From positions 186,001-250,000 of the forward strand of contig DASVLJ010000078.1 of NCBI GenBank assembly GCA_036384915.1: 64,000 nucleotides of DNA. The letters are read 5' to 3'. The first letter of the stretch is position 1. Every line of letters begins with the position of its first letter. Of this stretch, positions 43,424 to 51,708 are shown one piece after another. The translations under genes were made by a program, and so were the position numbers. The notes beneath the pieces were generated by a model. That model was not told the origin of the DNA. It saw only the letters and a list, made by a program, of their open reading frames with translations, and ran no database searches. The DNA is from PKWO01 sp036384915. GTDB lineage: Bacteria; Pseudomonadota; Gammaproteobacteria; Burkholderiales; Burkholderiaceae_D.

Positions 43424-43501
43424 CGTACTGCTCCTTGGCAAGGTGTGGTGGGCAGCTTGCATTGTCGCCATTGATTATGGAGCAATTGTGAAGCGGCAAG
43501 T

Positions 43502-43570
43502 TAGAGGCTGTTGCGACATTGCCGTGGCGTTTTCGCCGCTCCTAGCCCGCAAATTTCGCAGCAGCCTCTA
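43502..43570. repeat. Small element with 15-base inverted ends
   Basis: TAGAGGCTGTTGCGA at 43502-43516 and TCGCAGCAGCCTCTA at 43556-43570 are inverted copies with 14 of 15 matching bases around a 39-base middle. It may be a palindromic mobile repeat. Other copies were not seen in the window. Confidence 0.45.
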
Positions 43571-43596
43571 AAAGGCGGGGCTGTTGCTGCCCCGCC
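43567..43596 (-). terminator. Rho-independent terminator after the RNA ligase gene
   Basis: On the minus strand GGCGGGGC and GCCCCGCC form an 8-pair GC stem with a 7-base loop, followed by TTTTAGAGG. It lies 9 bases past the stop. Confidence 0.7.
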
Positions 43597-43604
43597 ATGC
43601 TTCC

Positions 43605-44678
43605 TTACCGGTCACCATGTTTCAGCAGGTAAGCGTTCGAAATCGCCTTGAACGAAAACGCACCGTCCAGGCGCTTGAACACAATCCCTTCGCGCACCGT
43701 TTGCGGGTTCAGCGACGGCCCTTCGGCATAGGCCAGGATGGCGTTCATGTCGCCGGCAAAGCGCGTCAGCGGCAGCACTTCGACGAAAGGCACCTGTTTC
43801 AGCTTGGCACCCCGTTGCACGAGTTCGGCCGCCACCCGCTCGCGGTCCGCACGGCCCAGATAAGCCTGGGTATCGATGTCGAACACGTCGAACAGATGGA
43901 ATTCCTGGCCCCGCAGCTTTTCCGGATTCCCCTGGATGCCCTCGCCGATAATTTCACCCTGCAGTGCTAGGTTGCGGCCCAGCGCCGACAAGGCTTCAGG
44001 CAGACGGCTCTCGCGCGCGACGCGCCACAGGCTGTTGCCGACCACTTCTTTCAATTGCCAGTTGCGTCCGCACACGCCGCAGGCGCCGGCATTGTGGAAT
44101 ACCGTCATGCTCGAACCGTCGAGCTTGATGGTGGCTTCGAACAGCGCATCATCGGCCTCGCGCAACACTTCCGGCAGGTTCTGGATGCGCTCCTGGTCGG
44201 TCTTGCGGATGAAGGAAGGGAAGGGGCCTTCGGCCTCGCCCGCCAGGTTGGCCGGAATCGGTGCTTCCCACTTAAGGATGCCGAGCAGGCCGCTGAAATC
44301 CAGCTTGCGTGCTGCGGCAAGGTCTTCGCCGATCAGCCCGGCGATTTCCGGGAAGCCGGCCAGCGGCAGGATCAAGCCTTGCGACACCTGGCCGCGCAGC
44401 TTGATCGTGCGCAGGCGCACACCTTCCTTGTCGTTCCACACGATGCGGTTCTTGGCCAGGAAGAGGTAGCGTTCGTCGCCCAGCGGCAGGAAGGCGTCGA
44501 TCTCGAAATAGACACAGGCGTCGCCGGGCTGGAACTCGCCCTTCTTCACCACGACTTGCCAGCCCTCCACGCTGGCGCATTCGATCGCATCGGCACCCTC
44601 GATAGGGCGGATGGCGCCGATCTGGCGCACCGTCACCAGCTTGCGCTTGTTTTCTTGTTGCAATTCGATTTCACTCAT
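43605..44678 (-). CDS. RNA ligase of the DRB0094 / Rnl5-like family
   Basis: A 357-residue nucleotidyltransferase. Motif I is EATIKLDGSSM, with the lysine that becomes adenylylated. LQGEIIGEGIQ, EGIVFKR and SFKAISNAYLL match motifs III, IV and V. An OB-like domain (about residues 1-115) precedes the catalytic domain, as in the Deinococcus radiodurans ligase, which seals nicks in RNA-containing duplexes. It follows a small HNH protein gene by 12 bases, suggesting a two-gene unit. Role: RNA repair, otherwise unknown. Confidence 0.87.
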   Translation of the reverse strand: MSEIELQQENKRKLVTVRQIGAIRPIEGADAIECASVEGWQVVVKKGEFQPGDACVYFEIDAFLPLGDERYLFLAKNRIVWNDKEGVRLRTIKLRGQVSQGLILPLAGFPEIAGLIGEDLAAARKLDFSGLLGILKWEAPIPANLAGEAEGPFPSFIRKTDQERIQNLPEVLREADDALFEATIKLDGSSMTVFHNAGACGVCGRNWQLKEVVGNSLWRVARESRLPEALSALGRNLALQGEIIGEGIQGNPEKLRGQEFHLFDVFDIDTQAYLGRADRERVAAELVQRGAKLKQVPFVEVLPLTRFAGDMNAILAYAEGPSLNPQTVREGIVFKRLDGAFSFKAISNAYLLKHGDR

Positions 44679-44690
44679 ATTCGATCACTC

Positions 44691-44996
44691 TTATTTTCTT
44701 CTGTTGCTCAATTTCGATTTTTGATGGAAGCCGTCTGGCTTGATCTTGATCCACGCCACGAACTTTTGCATGGCTTCGTTTCCCAGCAGGGCTTCCACTG
44801 TGTTGTAGCGCCGTGCCAGTTCGGTTTCGCTGAACAGTGCATGGATCTGGCGATGGCAGATGCGATGCAAGTTTTGCGTTTTCTTTCCGCCTTCAGTCTT
44901 CGGTATCAGATGGTGCTTATCCAGATTGGCCGGCGGGATAGGACGGCCGCACAACGGACAAATAGGATGGATTTCCGGTTCTTTGTTCATCTTCAT
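44691..44996 (-). CDS. Small HNH-type nuclease-like protein
   Basis: A 101-residue protein with CPLCGRPIP, then DKHHLIPK, NLHRICHRQIHALF: the zinc-finger plus His-His-Asn-His layout of HNH nucleases. The ATG at 44996 was chosen (44990 is a close alternative); longer starts add sequence outside the fold. It is 12 bases before the RNA ligase gene. HNH proteins usually cut DNA, sometimes RNA. Several small HNH proteins of this type have unknown targets. Confidence 0.75.
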   Translation of the reverse strand: MKMNKEPEIHPICPLCGRPIPPANLDKHHLIPKTEGGKKTQNLHRICHRQIHALFSETELARRYNTVEALLGNEAMQKFVAWIKIKPDGFHQKSKLSNRRK

Positions 44997-45368
44997 CTTG
45001 CGTCTTTCACGTTCCGGCCAAGAAAAAGCCCGGATTCCTGTTCTGGTTTCCGGGCCTGGTTTTGGACTTGGCGGCACTCATGCAATGCGCGGTCTGGGCT
45101 CTTCCCGGAAGGTGACCCGATAGGGGCGATTTGCACCATGCGATGCGCTGTCGCCGACTGCGGCCGACAAGGGCGCAATCAGGAAAACATCGGCCTGTTG
45201 TATTTGCATGGGCATCGCTATTGGTCGTGCTTGTTGATAGTGCCGTGAGCTTCCGGCTGGAAACGGTGTGCGCATTATTCCATCGCTTAGTTGCGAGTGC
45301 AAGAAATAATTTGCTTATTGTGCAAATTATTTGCATAAAATGTTGATAATGCCCCTCCTTGTTTTGCC
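44997..45368. other. Intergenic region between divergent HNH and ArsR genes
   Basis: About 370 bases without a recognisable gene. The right part is AT-rich and leads into the ArsR promoter. No repeat was noted. Confidence 0.4.
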
Positions 45369-45398
45369 TTGACAGGTGACTAAATAGTCACCTATTAT
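45369..45398 (+). promoter_or_regulatory. Promoter with embedded palindromic operator for the ArsR operon
   Basis: TTGACA (45369-45374), an 18-base spacer and TATTAT (45393-45398). Between them lies the palindrome AGGTGACTA-N2-TAGTCACCT (45374-45393), filling the spacer. A regulator bound there would block RNA polymerase. The predicted start falls at about 45404-45406, on the ArsR start codon, so the message is probably leaderless. Confidence 0.65.
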
Positions 45399-45405
45399 GT
45401 TTTTC

Positions 45406-45735
45406 ATGGACGAGGTATTCAAGGCTTTGGCCGATCCGGCGCGCCGCACCTTGCTTGATGAATTGTTCAAGCAGGATGGGCAGACCTTGCTCGAATTGCA
45501 GCAGCTGCTGCCGACAATGACGCGCTTCGGCGTGATGAAGCATTTGAAGGTGCTCGAAGAAGCGCGCTTGGTCGTCACGCGCAAGTCGGGGCGGGAAAAG
45601 CTGCATTTTCTCAACGCCGTGCCTATTCGCCTCATCCATGACCGTTGGGTCAACAAGTTCACCGAGCCTTGGGTCACTGCACTGAGTGATTTAAAGCGCA
45701 ATCTGGAGGATGAGAACGATGGAAAAGGTGTATGA
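45406..45735 (+). CDS. ArsR-family winged-helix regulator
   Basis: A 109-residue regulator (FKALADPARRTLLDELF, then the recognition region TMTRFGVMKHLKVLEEARLVVTRKSGRE). It lacks the cysteine pair of metal sensors, as in the group that controls SRPBCC-protein operons. The ATG at 45397 lies inside the -10 element, so 45406 is taken as the start; the mRNA would then be leaderless. The palindrome in its promoter suggests autorepression. It overlaps the next gene by 17 bases. Confidence 0.88.
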   Translation: MDEVFKALADPARRTLLDELFKQDGQTLLELQQLLPTMTRFGVMKHLKVLEEARLVVTRKSGREKLHFLNAVPIRLIHDRWVNKFTEPWVTALSDLKRNLEDENDGKGV

Positions 45736-46177
45736 AATCTATATCAAGACCACACCCGAGCGGCTGTGGCAGGCGATCACCGATACCGAGCTGCGCAGCA
45801 AATACACTTTCGGCGCCATAGTCGAATCGAGTTTCGAAACCGGTTCGCGCTATCAGGCATCGGGGCAGGGGGCGCTGATCTTCGGCGGCGAAAATCTCGA
45901 AGTCGCCCCACCGCGCCGCCTGGTGCAGACCTTCCAGGCGCAATGGAGCGAAGAGGTCAAGAGCGAAGGCGTCTCGCTCGTGACCTGGGAAATCGAGCCG
46001 GTAGGGCGTGATTCCTGCTGCCTGACCGTCACGCACAGCCGCTTGCGCGAGGGGGGCAATCCACAGCTTTACGGCGGCTGGCCCATGGTCTTGTCGGGCT
46101 TGAAGACCTTGCTCGAGACAGGTGGGCAACTGACTACACCGGGTTCGCTGCGTTGGGTGGGAGACGTCTATGCGTAA
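45719..46177 (+). CDS. SRPBCC (AHSA1-type) domain protein
   Basis: A 152-residue START-like fold protein: VYEIYIKTTPERLWQAITD at the start and GWPMVLSGLKTLLETG near the end are typical of the AHSA1 group. These bind small hydrophobic ligands in a deep pocket; the enzyme role, if any, is unknown. GGAGG lies 10 bases before ATG 45719. It overlaps the genes on both sides, so the three genes form one operon. Confidence 0.87.
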   Translation: MEKVYEIYIKTTPERLWQAITDTELRSKYTFGAIVESSFETGSRYQASGQGALIFGGENLEVAPPRRLVQTFQAQWSEEVKSEGVSLVTWEIEPVGRDSCCLTVTHSRLREGGNPQLYGGWPMVLSGLKTLLETGGQLTTPGSLRWVGDVYA

Positions 46178-46733
46178 GCTCGCAGTATTCAACAATATTT
46201 CGCTCGATGGTTACTTCTGCGATGCGTCCGGCAGCATGGCTTGGGCCAAGATGGACAACGATGCCGAGTTCAATGCTTTCACGACGGAAAATGCGCAGGG
46301 CGGCGGCGTGCTCTTGTTCGGCCGCGTGACCTATGACTTGATGGTGGGCTTCTGGCCGACGCCCGCGGCACATCAGATGATGCCGGAAGTGGCGGAGAGC
46401 ATGAACACCGGCCCCAAGGTGGTGTTCTCGCGCAGCATGGCCAAGGCGGACTGGAACAACACCACGCTGGTGCGGGACGATATGGTGGCAAGCGTACGCC
46501 GCATGAAGCAGGAGGACGGCCCCGCCATGGTGATCCTGGGCAGTGGCAGCATTGTGGCGCAATTGGCAGCCGTCAATCTGATTGACGAATATCAGGTAGT
46601 GGTCAATCCGATTGCGCTCGGAGCGGGTCGCACCATGTTCGATGGCTTGCCACAACCGATGAGCTTGCGTTGCACCATATCGCGCACGTTCAAGAACGGG
46701 AAGACGTTTTTGAGCTATGCGCCGCTGCGTTGA
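46170..46733 (+). CDS. Dihydrofolate-reductase-like (RibD C-terminal domain) protein
   Basis: A 187-residue RibD-C/DHFR-like protein: FNNISLDGYFCD at the N-terminus, LLFGRVTYDLM and VILGSGSIVAQL, with NPIALGAGRTMF near the end. Related stand-alone proteins (YyaP/YwjB type) are probably NADPH-dependent reductases of unknown substrate. The start overlaps the SRPBCC gene by 8 bases. It is the last gene of the ArsR operon. Confidence 0.87.
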   Translation: MRKLAVFNNISLDGYFCDASGSMAWAKMDNDAEFNAFTTENAQGGGVLLFGRVTYDLMVGFWPTPAAHQMMPEVAESMNTGPKVVFSRSMAKADWNNTTLVRDDMVASVRRMKQEDGPAMVILGSGSIVAQLAAVNLIDEYQVVVNPIALGAGRTMFDGLPQPMSLRCTISRTFKNGKTFLSYAPLR

Positions 46734-46785
46734 CTTTGCACCGTGGGTTACACCAGGCCACGCTGGCGTTGCCGGCGTCCGGCGT

Positions 46786-48444
46786 TCATTGGTTGGTAAC
46801 GACAATGCGGCGCGGGTCTTGCGCGACGATGCGCATCTTCACCCCGCGCTGCAGCAACTCCTCGTAATCTTTCGGCCGCATGATAGCGATCGCTTTTTGC
46901 CCGTTGTTCCACAAGGGGATGAAAGCATCTACATCCTTCAATCCCAGTTGCGGTTCCTGCCTACGGCCGAAGTCGAGTTCGTCGTTGGTTTCGCCCACCG
47001 TGACCATCGTGTGCCGCAGGTAAAACGGCAACGATTGCTCATAGGTGCCGATGGTGTAGAGCGTGGTTTCCGGAGTCAATTCAGCCGAGATGGCGGGGAC
47101 AAGCAAATAACCGGCACGATATTGGCCATAGGCCTCGGTGCCCAGTATCACCAACTGTCCAAAGAAGAAGCCGCCGGCAGCCAGCGCCAATGTGGCTAGC
47201 GTGGCGAGTTCGGCATGCTTTTTCTTCGTCAGCCAGAATACGCAGGTACTGGCCGCGAGCATGATGCTGCAGGCGGCGACGACCCATGGCTGGGTCGCGG
47301 CATAGCCCACGATCTCTTGCGGTTCATTTCCCAAATGCGCCAGCCGCGGAACGAAGACGAGGCCGGCAACGGCAATCAGGGCCAGCAAGCCGGCAGCGAT
47401 ATTCCATGAGCGTGCACTCGCTCGTTGCAGATGGCAAGCAATCAGCAGCGCTAGCGCCGGGAAGATCGGCAAGATGTAATGCGGCAGCTTGGAACTGGAA
47501 ATACTGAAGAAAAAGAAGATGAAGCCGGCCCAGAGCAAGAGCAGCAGCTTGGGGCGGAAGCGTGTCGGCGCTTCTTCATTGCGGCCAGCCCACAGGCTTT
47601 GCAACAGCAAGCCAATCCAGGGCACGATGCCGGCGATCAGCATGGGCACGAAGTAGTAGATCGGGCCTGGGCGGTTGGCAATCGGGCTGATGTATCGCTG
47701 GTAGTTTTGAACAACGAAAAAAAAATAAGGATATTCCGGGTTCTTTAACGTCACCAGCACAAACCAGGGCGCAGCAATAGCGAAAAACAGAATCAGCCCC
47801 GACACCAAATGCAGGCGCAACCACAATTTCCAGTCGCGCGAGATCAATGTATAGAGCACCAGCACCGCACCTGGCAGCACGATGCCGATCGGTCCCTTCG
47901 ACAGGAAAGCCAGGGCCATCCCGGCCCACGACAACCACATCCCGTTGCGTCGTTCAACGGCGCTCGCATCATCGCGTTGCGCCAATAGCATGCCGCACAG
48001 CGTCAATGCCATCATGCCCGAGAGCCCCATGTCGAGTACGTTGATATGCGACAGCCCGGCCCACCAGAATGAGGAAGCCAGGACGATGCCGGCCGTGGCG
48101 CCGACCCAGGGATTGAACACGCGCCGTCCAGTGTGGAAAACCAGGGCCACGCCAAGCAAGCCGCACAGGCCCGACCATAGCCGTGCCTGCCATTCGCCCA
48201 GCCCGAACACGTCGAAGGTCAAGGCATTCATCCAGGTCTGCAGTGGCGGCTTTTCGAAATACTTCAAGCCATCGAGGCGCGGCGTAATCCAGTCGCCGGT
48301 GACCGACATTTCACGCGCCATTTCGGCATAGCGTCCCTCGTCGCTCGGCACCAGGGTGCGGGCACCGAGCGCATAAAACCAGACAATGAGAAACAAAACG
48401 AAGAGAACCCAGAACACGGGCTTGGATTTGTACAGGTCGCGCAT
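46786..48444 (-). CDS. arnT: ArnT-like Ara4N transferase (GT83/GT39 family)
   Basis: A 552-residue membrane protein with about 12 transmembrane segments. The first periplasmic loop has PSDEGRYAEMAREM, the acidic catalytic motif of ArnT/PMT-type enzymes, followed by YFEKPPLQTW. ArnT moves Ara4N from undecaprenyl phosphate to lipid A on the periplasmic face. It is 8.4 kb from the arn operon rather than at its end, so the call rests on sequence and on the presence of the other arn genes. Another lipid-linked sugar transferase is possible. The ATG at 48444 overlaps the Mth938 gene stop by one base. Confidence 0.8.
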   Translation of the reverse strand: MRDLYKSKPVFWVLFVLFLIVWFYALGARTLVPSDEGRYAEMAREMSVTGDWITPRLDGLKYFEKPPLQTWMNALTFDVFGLGEWQARLWSGLCGLLGVALVFHTGRRVFNPWVGATAGIVLASSFWWAGLSHINVLDMGLSGMMALTLCGMLLAQRDDASAVERRNGMWLSWAGMALAFLSKGPIGIVLPGAVLVLYTLISRDWKLWLRLHLVSGLILFFAIAAPWFVLVTLKNPEYPYFFFVVQNYQRYISPIANRPGPIYYFVPMLIAGIVPWIGLLLQSLWAGRNEEAPTRFRPKLLLLLWAGFIFFFFSISSSKLPHYILPIFPALALLIACHLQRASARSWNIAAGLLALIAVAGLVFVPRLAHLGNEPQEIVGYAATQPWVVAACSIMLAASTCVFWLTKKKHAELATLATLALAAGGFFFGQLVILGTEAYGQYRAGYLLVPAISAELTPETTLYTIGTYEQSLPFYLRHTMVTVGETNDELDFGRRQEPQLGLKDVDAFIPLWNNGQKAIAIMRPKDYEELLQRGVKMRIVAQDPRRIVVTNQ

Positions 48445-48836
48445 CAGGCGGTCTTGTCGGCAGGTTGTTCGATGATCAGGGCCAGCGCGGCCTTGCGGCC
48501 TTCGGCCATGAGGATGTTGTAGGTGCGGCACGCGGCCTGGCTATCCATGCATTCGATGCCGATGCGGCGCGCGGTCAGCATGGAAAACAGCTTGGGGTGG
48601 GCGAAACGTTGGCGCGCGCCGGTGCCGACGATGACCACGTCGGGCGAAATCGCATCGAGTTGGGCAAAGTGTTCCGGCTGCAAGTCTTCGAATTTGGCCA
48701 CGGGCCAAGGCACGGGCGCCTGTTCCGGCAGCACGATCAGGCTGTAGCCATACTGGACTGCGTTGATTTCGACCCCGTGCTCGTCATAGCCTGTCACGGT
48801 TTGGTATTGCTGGGTGGGAGTGGTGTGCAACTTCAT
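48444..48836 (-). CDS. Mth938-domain (DUF498) protein
   Basis: A 130-residue protein of the Mth938 fold: VTGYDEHGVEIN, SPDVVIVGTGARQRF and GIECMDSQAACRTYNILMAEGR are characteristic. The human relative NDUFAF3 assists respiratory complex I assembly; the bacterial role is not established. It is the first gene of a two-gene unit with the ArnT-like transferase, a pairing also common in related bacteria as far as I recall. Confidence 0.85.
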   Translation of the reverse strand: MKLHTTPTQQYQTVTGYDEHGVEINAVQYGYSLIVLPEQAPVPWPVAKFEDLQPEHFAQLDAISPDVVIVGTGARQRFAHPKLFSMLTARRIGIECMDSQAACRTYNILMAEGRKAALALIIEQPADKTA

Positions 48837-49042
48837 GATCTGGCACCGCAAAAATCGCGAAAAGACCTGACATTGTAGCTTAGAGCCTGCTTATGGGCTG
48901 TTCGGCCTGCACGCCAAACAGCCACTAAACGGGCTCATTCGCCCTATCTATTCTCTTTATGCATTGCACAACTGCGCCAATTTCGGGCAAAATGGATTTT
49001 CGCAATGCAACATAACCCAATGTTTGGATAAGGAAAGCGGCT

Positions 49043-50275
49043 GTGCAACCGATTCAGAAGTCAAAGAAACTCGCGGATGTTTGTTACGACATTCGCGGTC
49101 CGGTCCTGGAAAAGGCCAAGCAGATGGAGGATGACGGTCACAAGATCATCAAGCTCAACATCGGCAACGTCGGCGCATTCGGCTTCGATGCGCCCGACGA
49201 GATCATCCAGGACATGATCCGCAACATGCAGAATGCCTCGGCCTATACCGATTCCAAGGGTTTGTTCGCGCCGCGCAAGGCGGTGATGCATTACACGCAA
49301 CAAAAGAATGTGGCCGGTGTGTCGATCGAGGACATTTACCTCGGCAACGGCGCATCGGAATTGATCGTCATGAGCATGAACGCCTTGCTCAATGCCGGCG
49401 ACGAGGTGCTCGTGCCTTCGCCCGACTATCCGCTCTGGACCGCCGCCGTCAGCCTCTCGGGCGGCAAGCCGGTGCACTATGTGTGCGACGAGCAGGCCGG
49501 CTGGATGCCCGATATCGACGATATCCGCGGCAAGATCAATTCCAACACGCGCGCCATTGTCGTCATCAATCCCAACAACCCGACCGGCGCGCTGTACTCG
49601 GTCGAGGTGCTGAAGCAGATCGTGGAACTGGCGCGGCAGCATCAGTTGATCGTCTTCGCCGACGAAATCTACGACAAGGTGCTGTACGACGGCGAAACCC
49701 ATACCTCGATTGCCTCGCTGGCCGAGGATGTGCTGTTCATCACCTTTAACGGTCTGTCGAAGAATTACCGCTCCTGCGGCTATCGCGCCGGCTGGATGGT
49801 AGTCTCGGGCGAGAAGCGCCATGCCAGGGATTACATCGAAGGCTTGAACATGCTGGCTTCGATGCGCCTGTGTGCCAATGCGCCGGGCCAATATGCGATC
49901 CAGACCGCGCTCGGTGGTTATCAAAGCATCAACGATCTCGTGGCTCCGGGCGGGCGCTTGGCGCGCCAGCGCGACTTGGCGCACAAGCTCCTGACCGAGA
50001 TTCCCGGTGTGACTTGCGTCAAGCCCAAGTCGGCGCTCTACATGTTCCCCAAGCTTGACCCCAAGCTTTATCCGATTGCCGACGACCAGGAATTCGCCTA
50101 TGAATTGCTGGCCGAGGAACGGGTGCTGATTGTGCAGGGCACAGGCTTCAACTGCCCGACGCCGGACCACTTCCGCGTGGTGTTCCTGCCCAATACGGAC
50201 GATCTGGCCGAAGCGTTCGGGCGAATTGCGCGTTTCCTGGACCGCTATCGCGCACGTCACGCCGCGCGCGCATAA
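49043..50275 (+). CDS. alaA: Alanine-synthesising aminotransferase AlaA
   Basis: A 410-residue class I PLP aminotransferase: NPNNPTGALYS, DEIYDKVLYD and the PLP lysine in GLSKNYRSCGYRAGW. The segment GYIEGL-type MLASMRLCAN and QTALGGYQSI closely follow AlaA, which makes alanine from pyruvate and glutamate. It starts with GTG at 49043 behind AAGGAA; no suitable ATG is near. It precedes hom, an order usual in Burkholderiales, linking it to the aspartate-family amino acid genes. Confidence 0.92.
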   Translation: MQPIQKSKKLADVCYDIRGPVLEKAKQMEDDGHKIIKLNIGNVGAFGFDAPDEIIQDMIRNMQNASAYTDSKGLFAPRKAVMHYTQQKNVAGVSIEDIYLGNGASELIVMSMNALLNAGDEVLVPSPDYPLWTAAVSLSGGKPVHYVCDEQAGWMPDIDDIRGKINSNTRAIVVINPNNPTGALYSVEVLKQIVELARQHQLIVFADEIYDKVLYDGETHTSIASLAEDVLFITFNGLSKNYRSCGYRAGWMVVSGEKRHARDYIEGLNMLASMRLCANAPGQYAIQTALGGYQSINDLVAPGGRLARQRDLAHKLLTEIPGVTCVKPKSALYMFPKLDPKLYPIADDQEFAYELLAEERVLIVQGTGFNCPTPDHFRVVFLPNTDDLAEAFGRIARFLDRYRARHAARA

Positions 50276-50324
50276 AAAAATGGCGCGGTAGCGCCAATCG
50301 GCAGTTTCAGGCTTTACAATCGTC

Positions 50325-50356
50325 GCGAGCCCGGAAGCGTGGGCTCGCATCCTTTT
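50325..50356 (+). terminator. Possible terminator or attenuator between alaA and hom
   Basis: GCGAGCCC and GGGCTCGC form an 8-pair stem with an 8-base loop, followed by ATCCTTTT. It lies 20 bases before the hom start, so it could end alaA messages or modulate read-through into hom. Confidence 0.45.
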
Positions 50357-50376
50357 CACGTCAATACCAGGTAATT

Positions 50377-51687
50377 ATGAAAGCTATCAAAGTCGGTTTG
50401 ATCGGCCTCGGCACCGTCGGTGCCGGTACATTCAATGTCTTGCGGCGCAATCAGGAAGAGATTACGCGCCGTGCCGGCAGGCCGATTCAAATTACGATGG
50501 TGGCGGTGCGCAACGTGGAACGCGCGCGCGCCCTGGTCGATGGCGCCTGCGAAGTGGTGGGCGATGCCAATCTGGTGGTCGAGAATCCCGACATCGATAT
50601 CGTCGTCGAATTGATCGGCGGTTATGGCGTGGCGAAAGAACTCGTGCTCAAGGCGATTGCCGCCGGCAAGCACGTGGTTACGGCCAACAAGGCCCTGCTG
50701 GCCACGCACGGCACCGAATTGTTCCAGGCGGCGCAGGATAAGGGAGTGATGATCGCCTTCGAAGCGGCCGTGGCCGGCGGCATCCCCATCATCAAGGCGC
50801 TGCGCGAGGGCTTGACCGCCAACCGCATCGAATGGATCGCCGGCATCATCAACGGCACCACCAATTTCATCTTGTCCGAAATGCGCGACAAGGGCCTGGA
50901 TTTCGATACCGTGCTCAAGGAAGCACAGCGCCTGGGCTATGCCGAAGCCGACCCGACCTTCGACATAGAAGGCGTCGATGCCGCACACAAGGCCACCATC
51001 ATGTCGGCCATCGCCTTCGGCATTCCGGTGCAGTTTTCCAAAGCCCACGTCGAGGGCATCACCAAGCTGCAGGCGGTGGACATCCGCTACGCCGAACAGC
51101 TTGGCTACCGCATCAAGCTGTTGGGTATCTCCAAGCGCACAGCGCAAGGCATCGAGTTGCGCGTGCACCCGACGCTGATCCCGGCCAAGCGGCTGATCGC
51201 CAACGTCGAAGGCGCGATGAATGCGGTGATGGTGCAGGGCGATGCCGTCGGCGCTTCACTGTATTACGGCAAGGGCGCCGGAGCCGAACCGACCGCATCC
51301 TCGGTGATTGCCGATCTGGTCGACATCACGCGCCTCGCCACGGCCGACCCCAACCACCGTGTGCCGCACCTGGCATTCCAGCCCAATGCCATGGCCGATA
51401 CGCCTATCCTGCCGATGTCGGAAATCACCACCAGCTATTACCTGCGCATGCGCGTGGCCGATCAGCCCGGCGTGCTGGCCGACGTCACGCGCCTCCTGGC
51501 CGATGCCGGCATCTCGATCGACGCCATGCTGCAAAAGGAACCGGGCGAGGGCGAGAAGCAGACCGACATCATCATGCTGACGCACCAGACGCAGGAAAAG
51601 AATGTGGAGTCGGCGATCGCCAGGATCGAGGCGCTGCCTACCGTCGTGGGCAAGCTGACCAAGATCCGTCTGGAAGAACTCAGCTAG
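50377..51687 (+). CDS. hom: Homoserine dehydrogenase
   Basis: A 436-residue enzyme reducing aspartate semialdehyde to homoserine, the branch to threonine and methionine. It has GLGTVGAGTFNVL for NAD(P), ANKALLA, GGIPIIKALR and NGTTNFILSEM, and a C-terminal ACT domain (RVADQPGVLADVTRLLADAGISI) for feedback by threonine. The length fits the monofunctional form. It is normally followed by thrC; here a threonine-degradation module lies between. Confidence 0.95.
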   Translation: MKAIKVGLIGLGTVGAGTFNVLRRNQEEITRRAGRPIQITMVAVRNVERARALVDGACEVVGDANLVVENPDIDIVVELIGGYGVAKELVLKAIAAGKHVVTANKALLATHGTELFQAAQDKGVMIAFEAAVAGGIPIIKALREGLTANRIEWIAGIINGTTNFILSEMRDKGLDFDTVLKEAQRLGYAEADPTFDIEGVDAAHKATIMSAIAFGIPVQFSKAHVEGITKLQAVDIRYAEQLGYRIKLLGISKRTAQGIELRVHPTLIPAKRLIANVEGAMNAVMVQGDAVGASLYYGKGAGAEPTASSVIADLVDITRLATADPNHRVPHLAFQPNAMADTPILPMSEITTSYYLRMRVADQPGVLADVTRLLADAGISIDAMLQKEPGEGEKQTDIIMLTHQTQEKNVESAIARIEALPTVVGKLTKIRLEELS

Positions 51688-51708
51688 CCTGTTTCAGCCG
51701 GGCCAGCG

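Noticed and set aside
45397..45405. Upstream ATG as ArsR start
   Set aside because: It overlaps the -10 hexamer, so it would not be transcribed from the promoter seen.
50281..50296. Hairpin TGGCGC-GGTA-GCGCCA as alaA terminator
   Set aside because: The stem is only 6 pairs and no T-run follows; the hairpin at 50325 is a better candidate.
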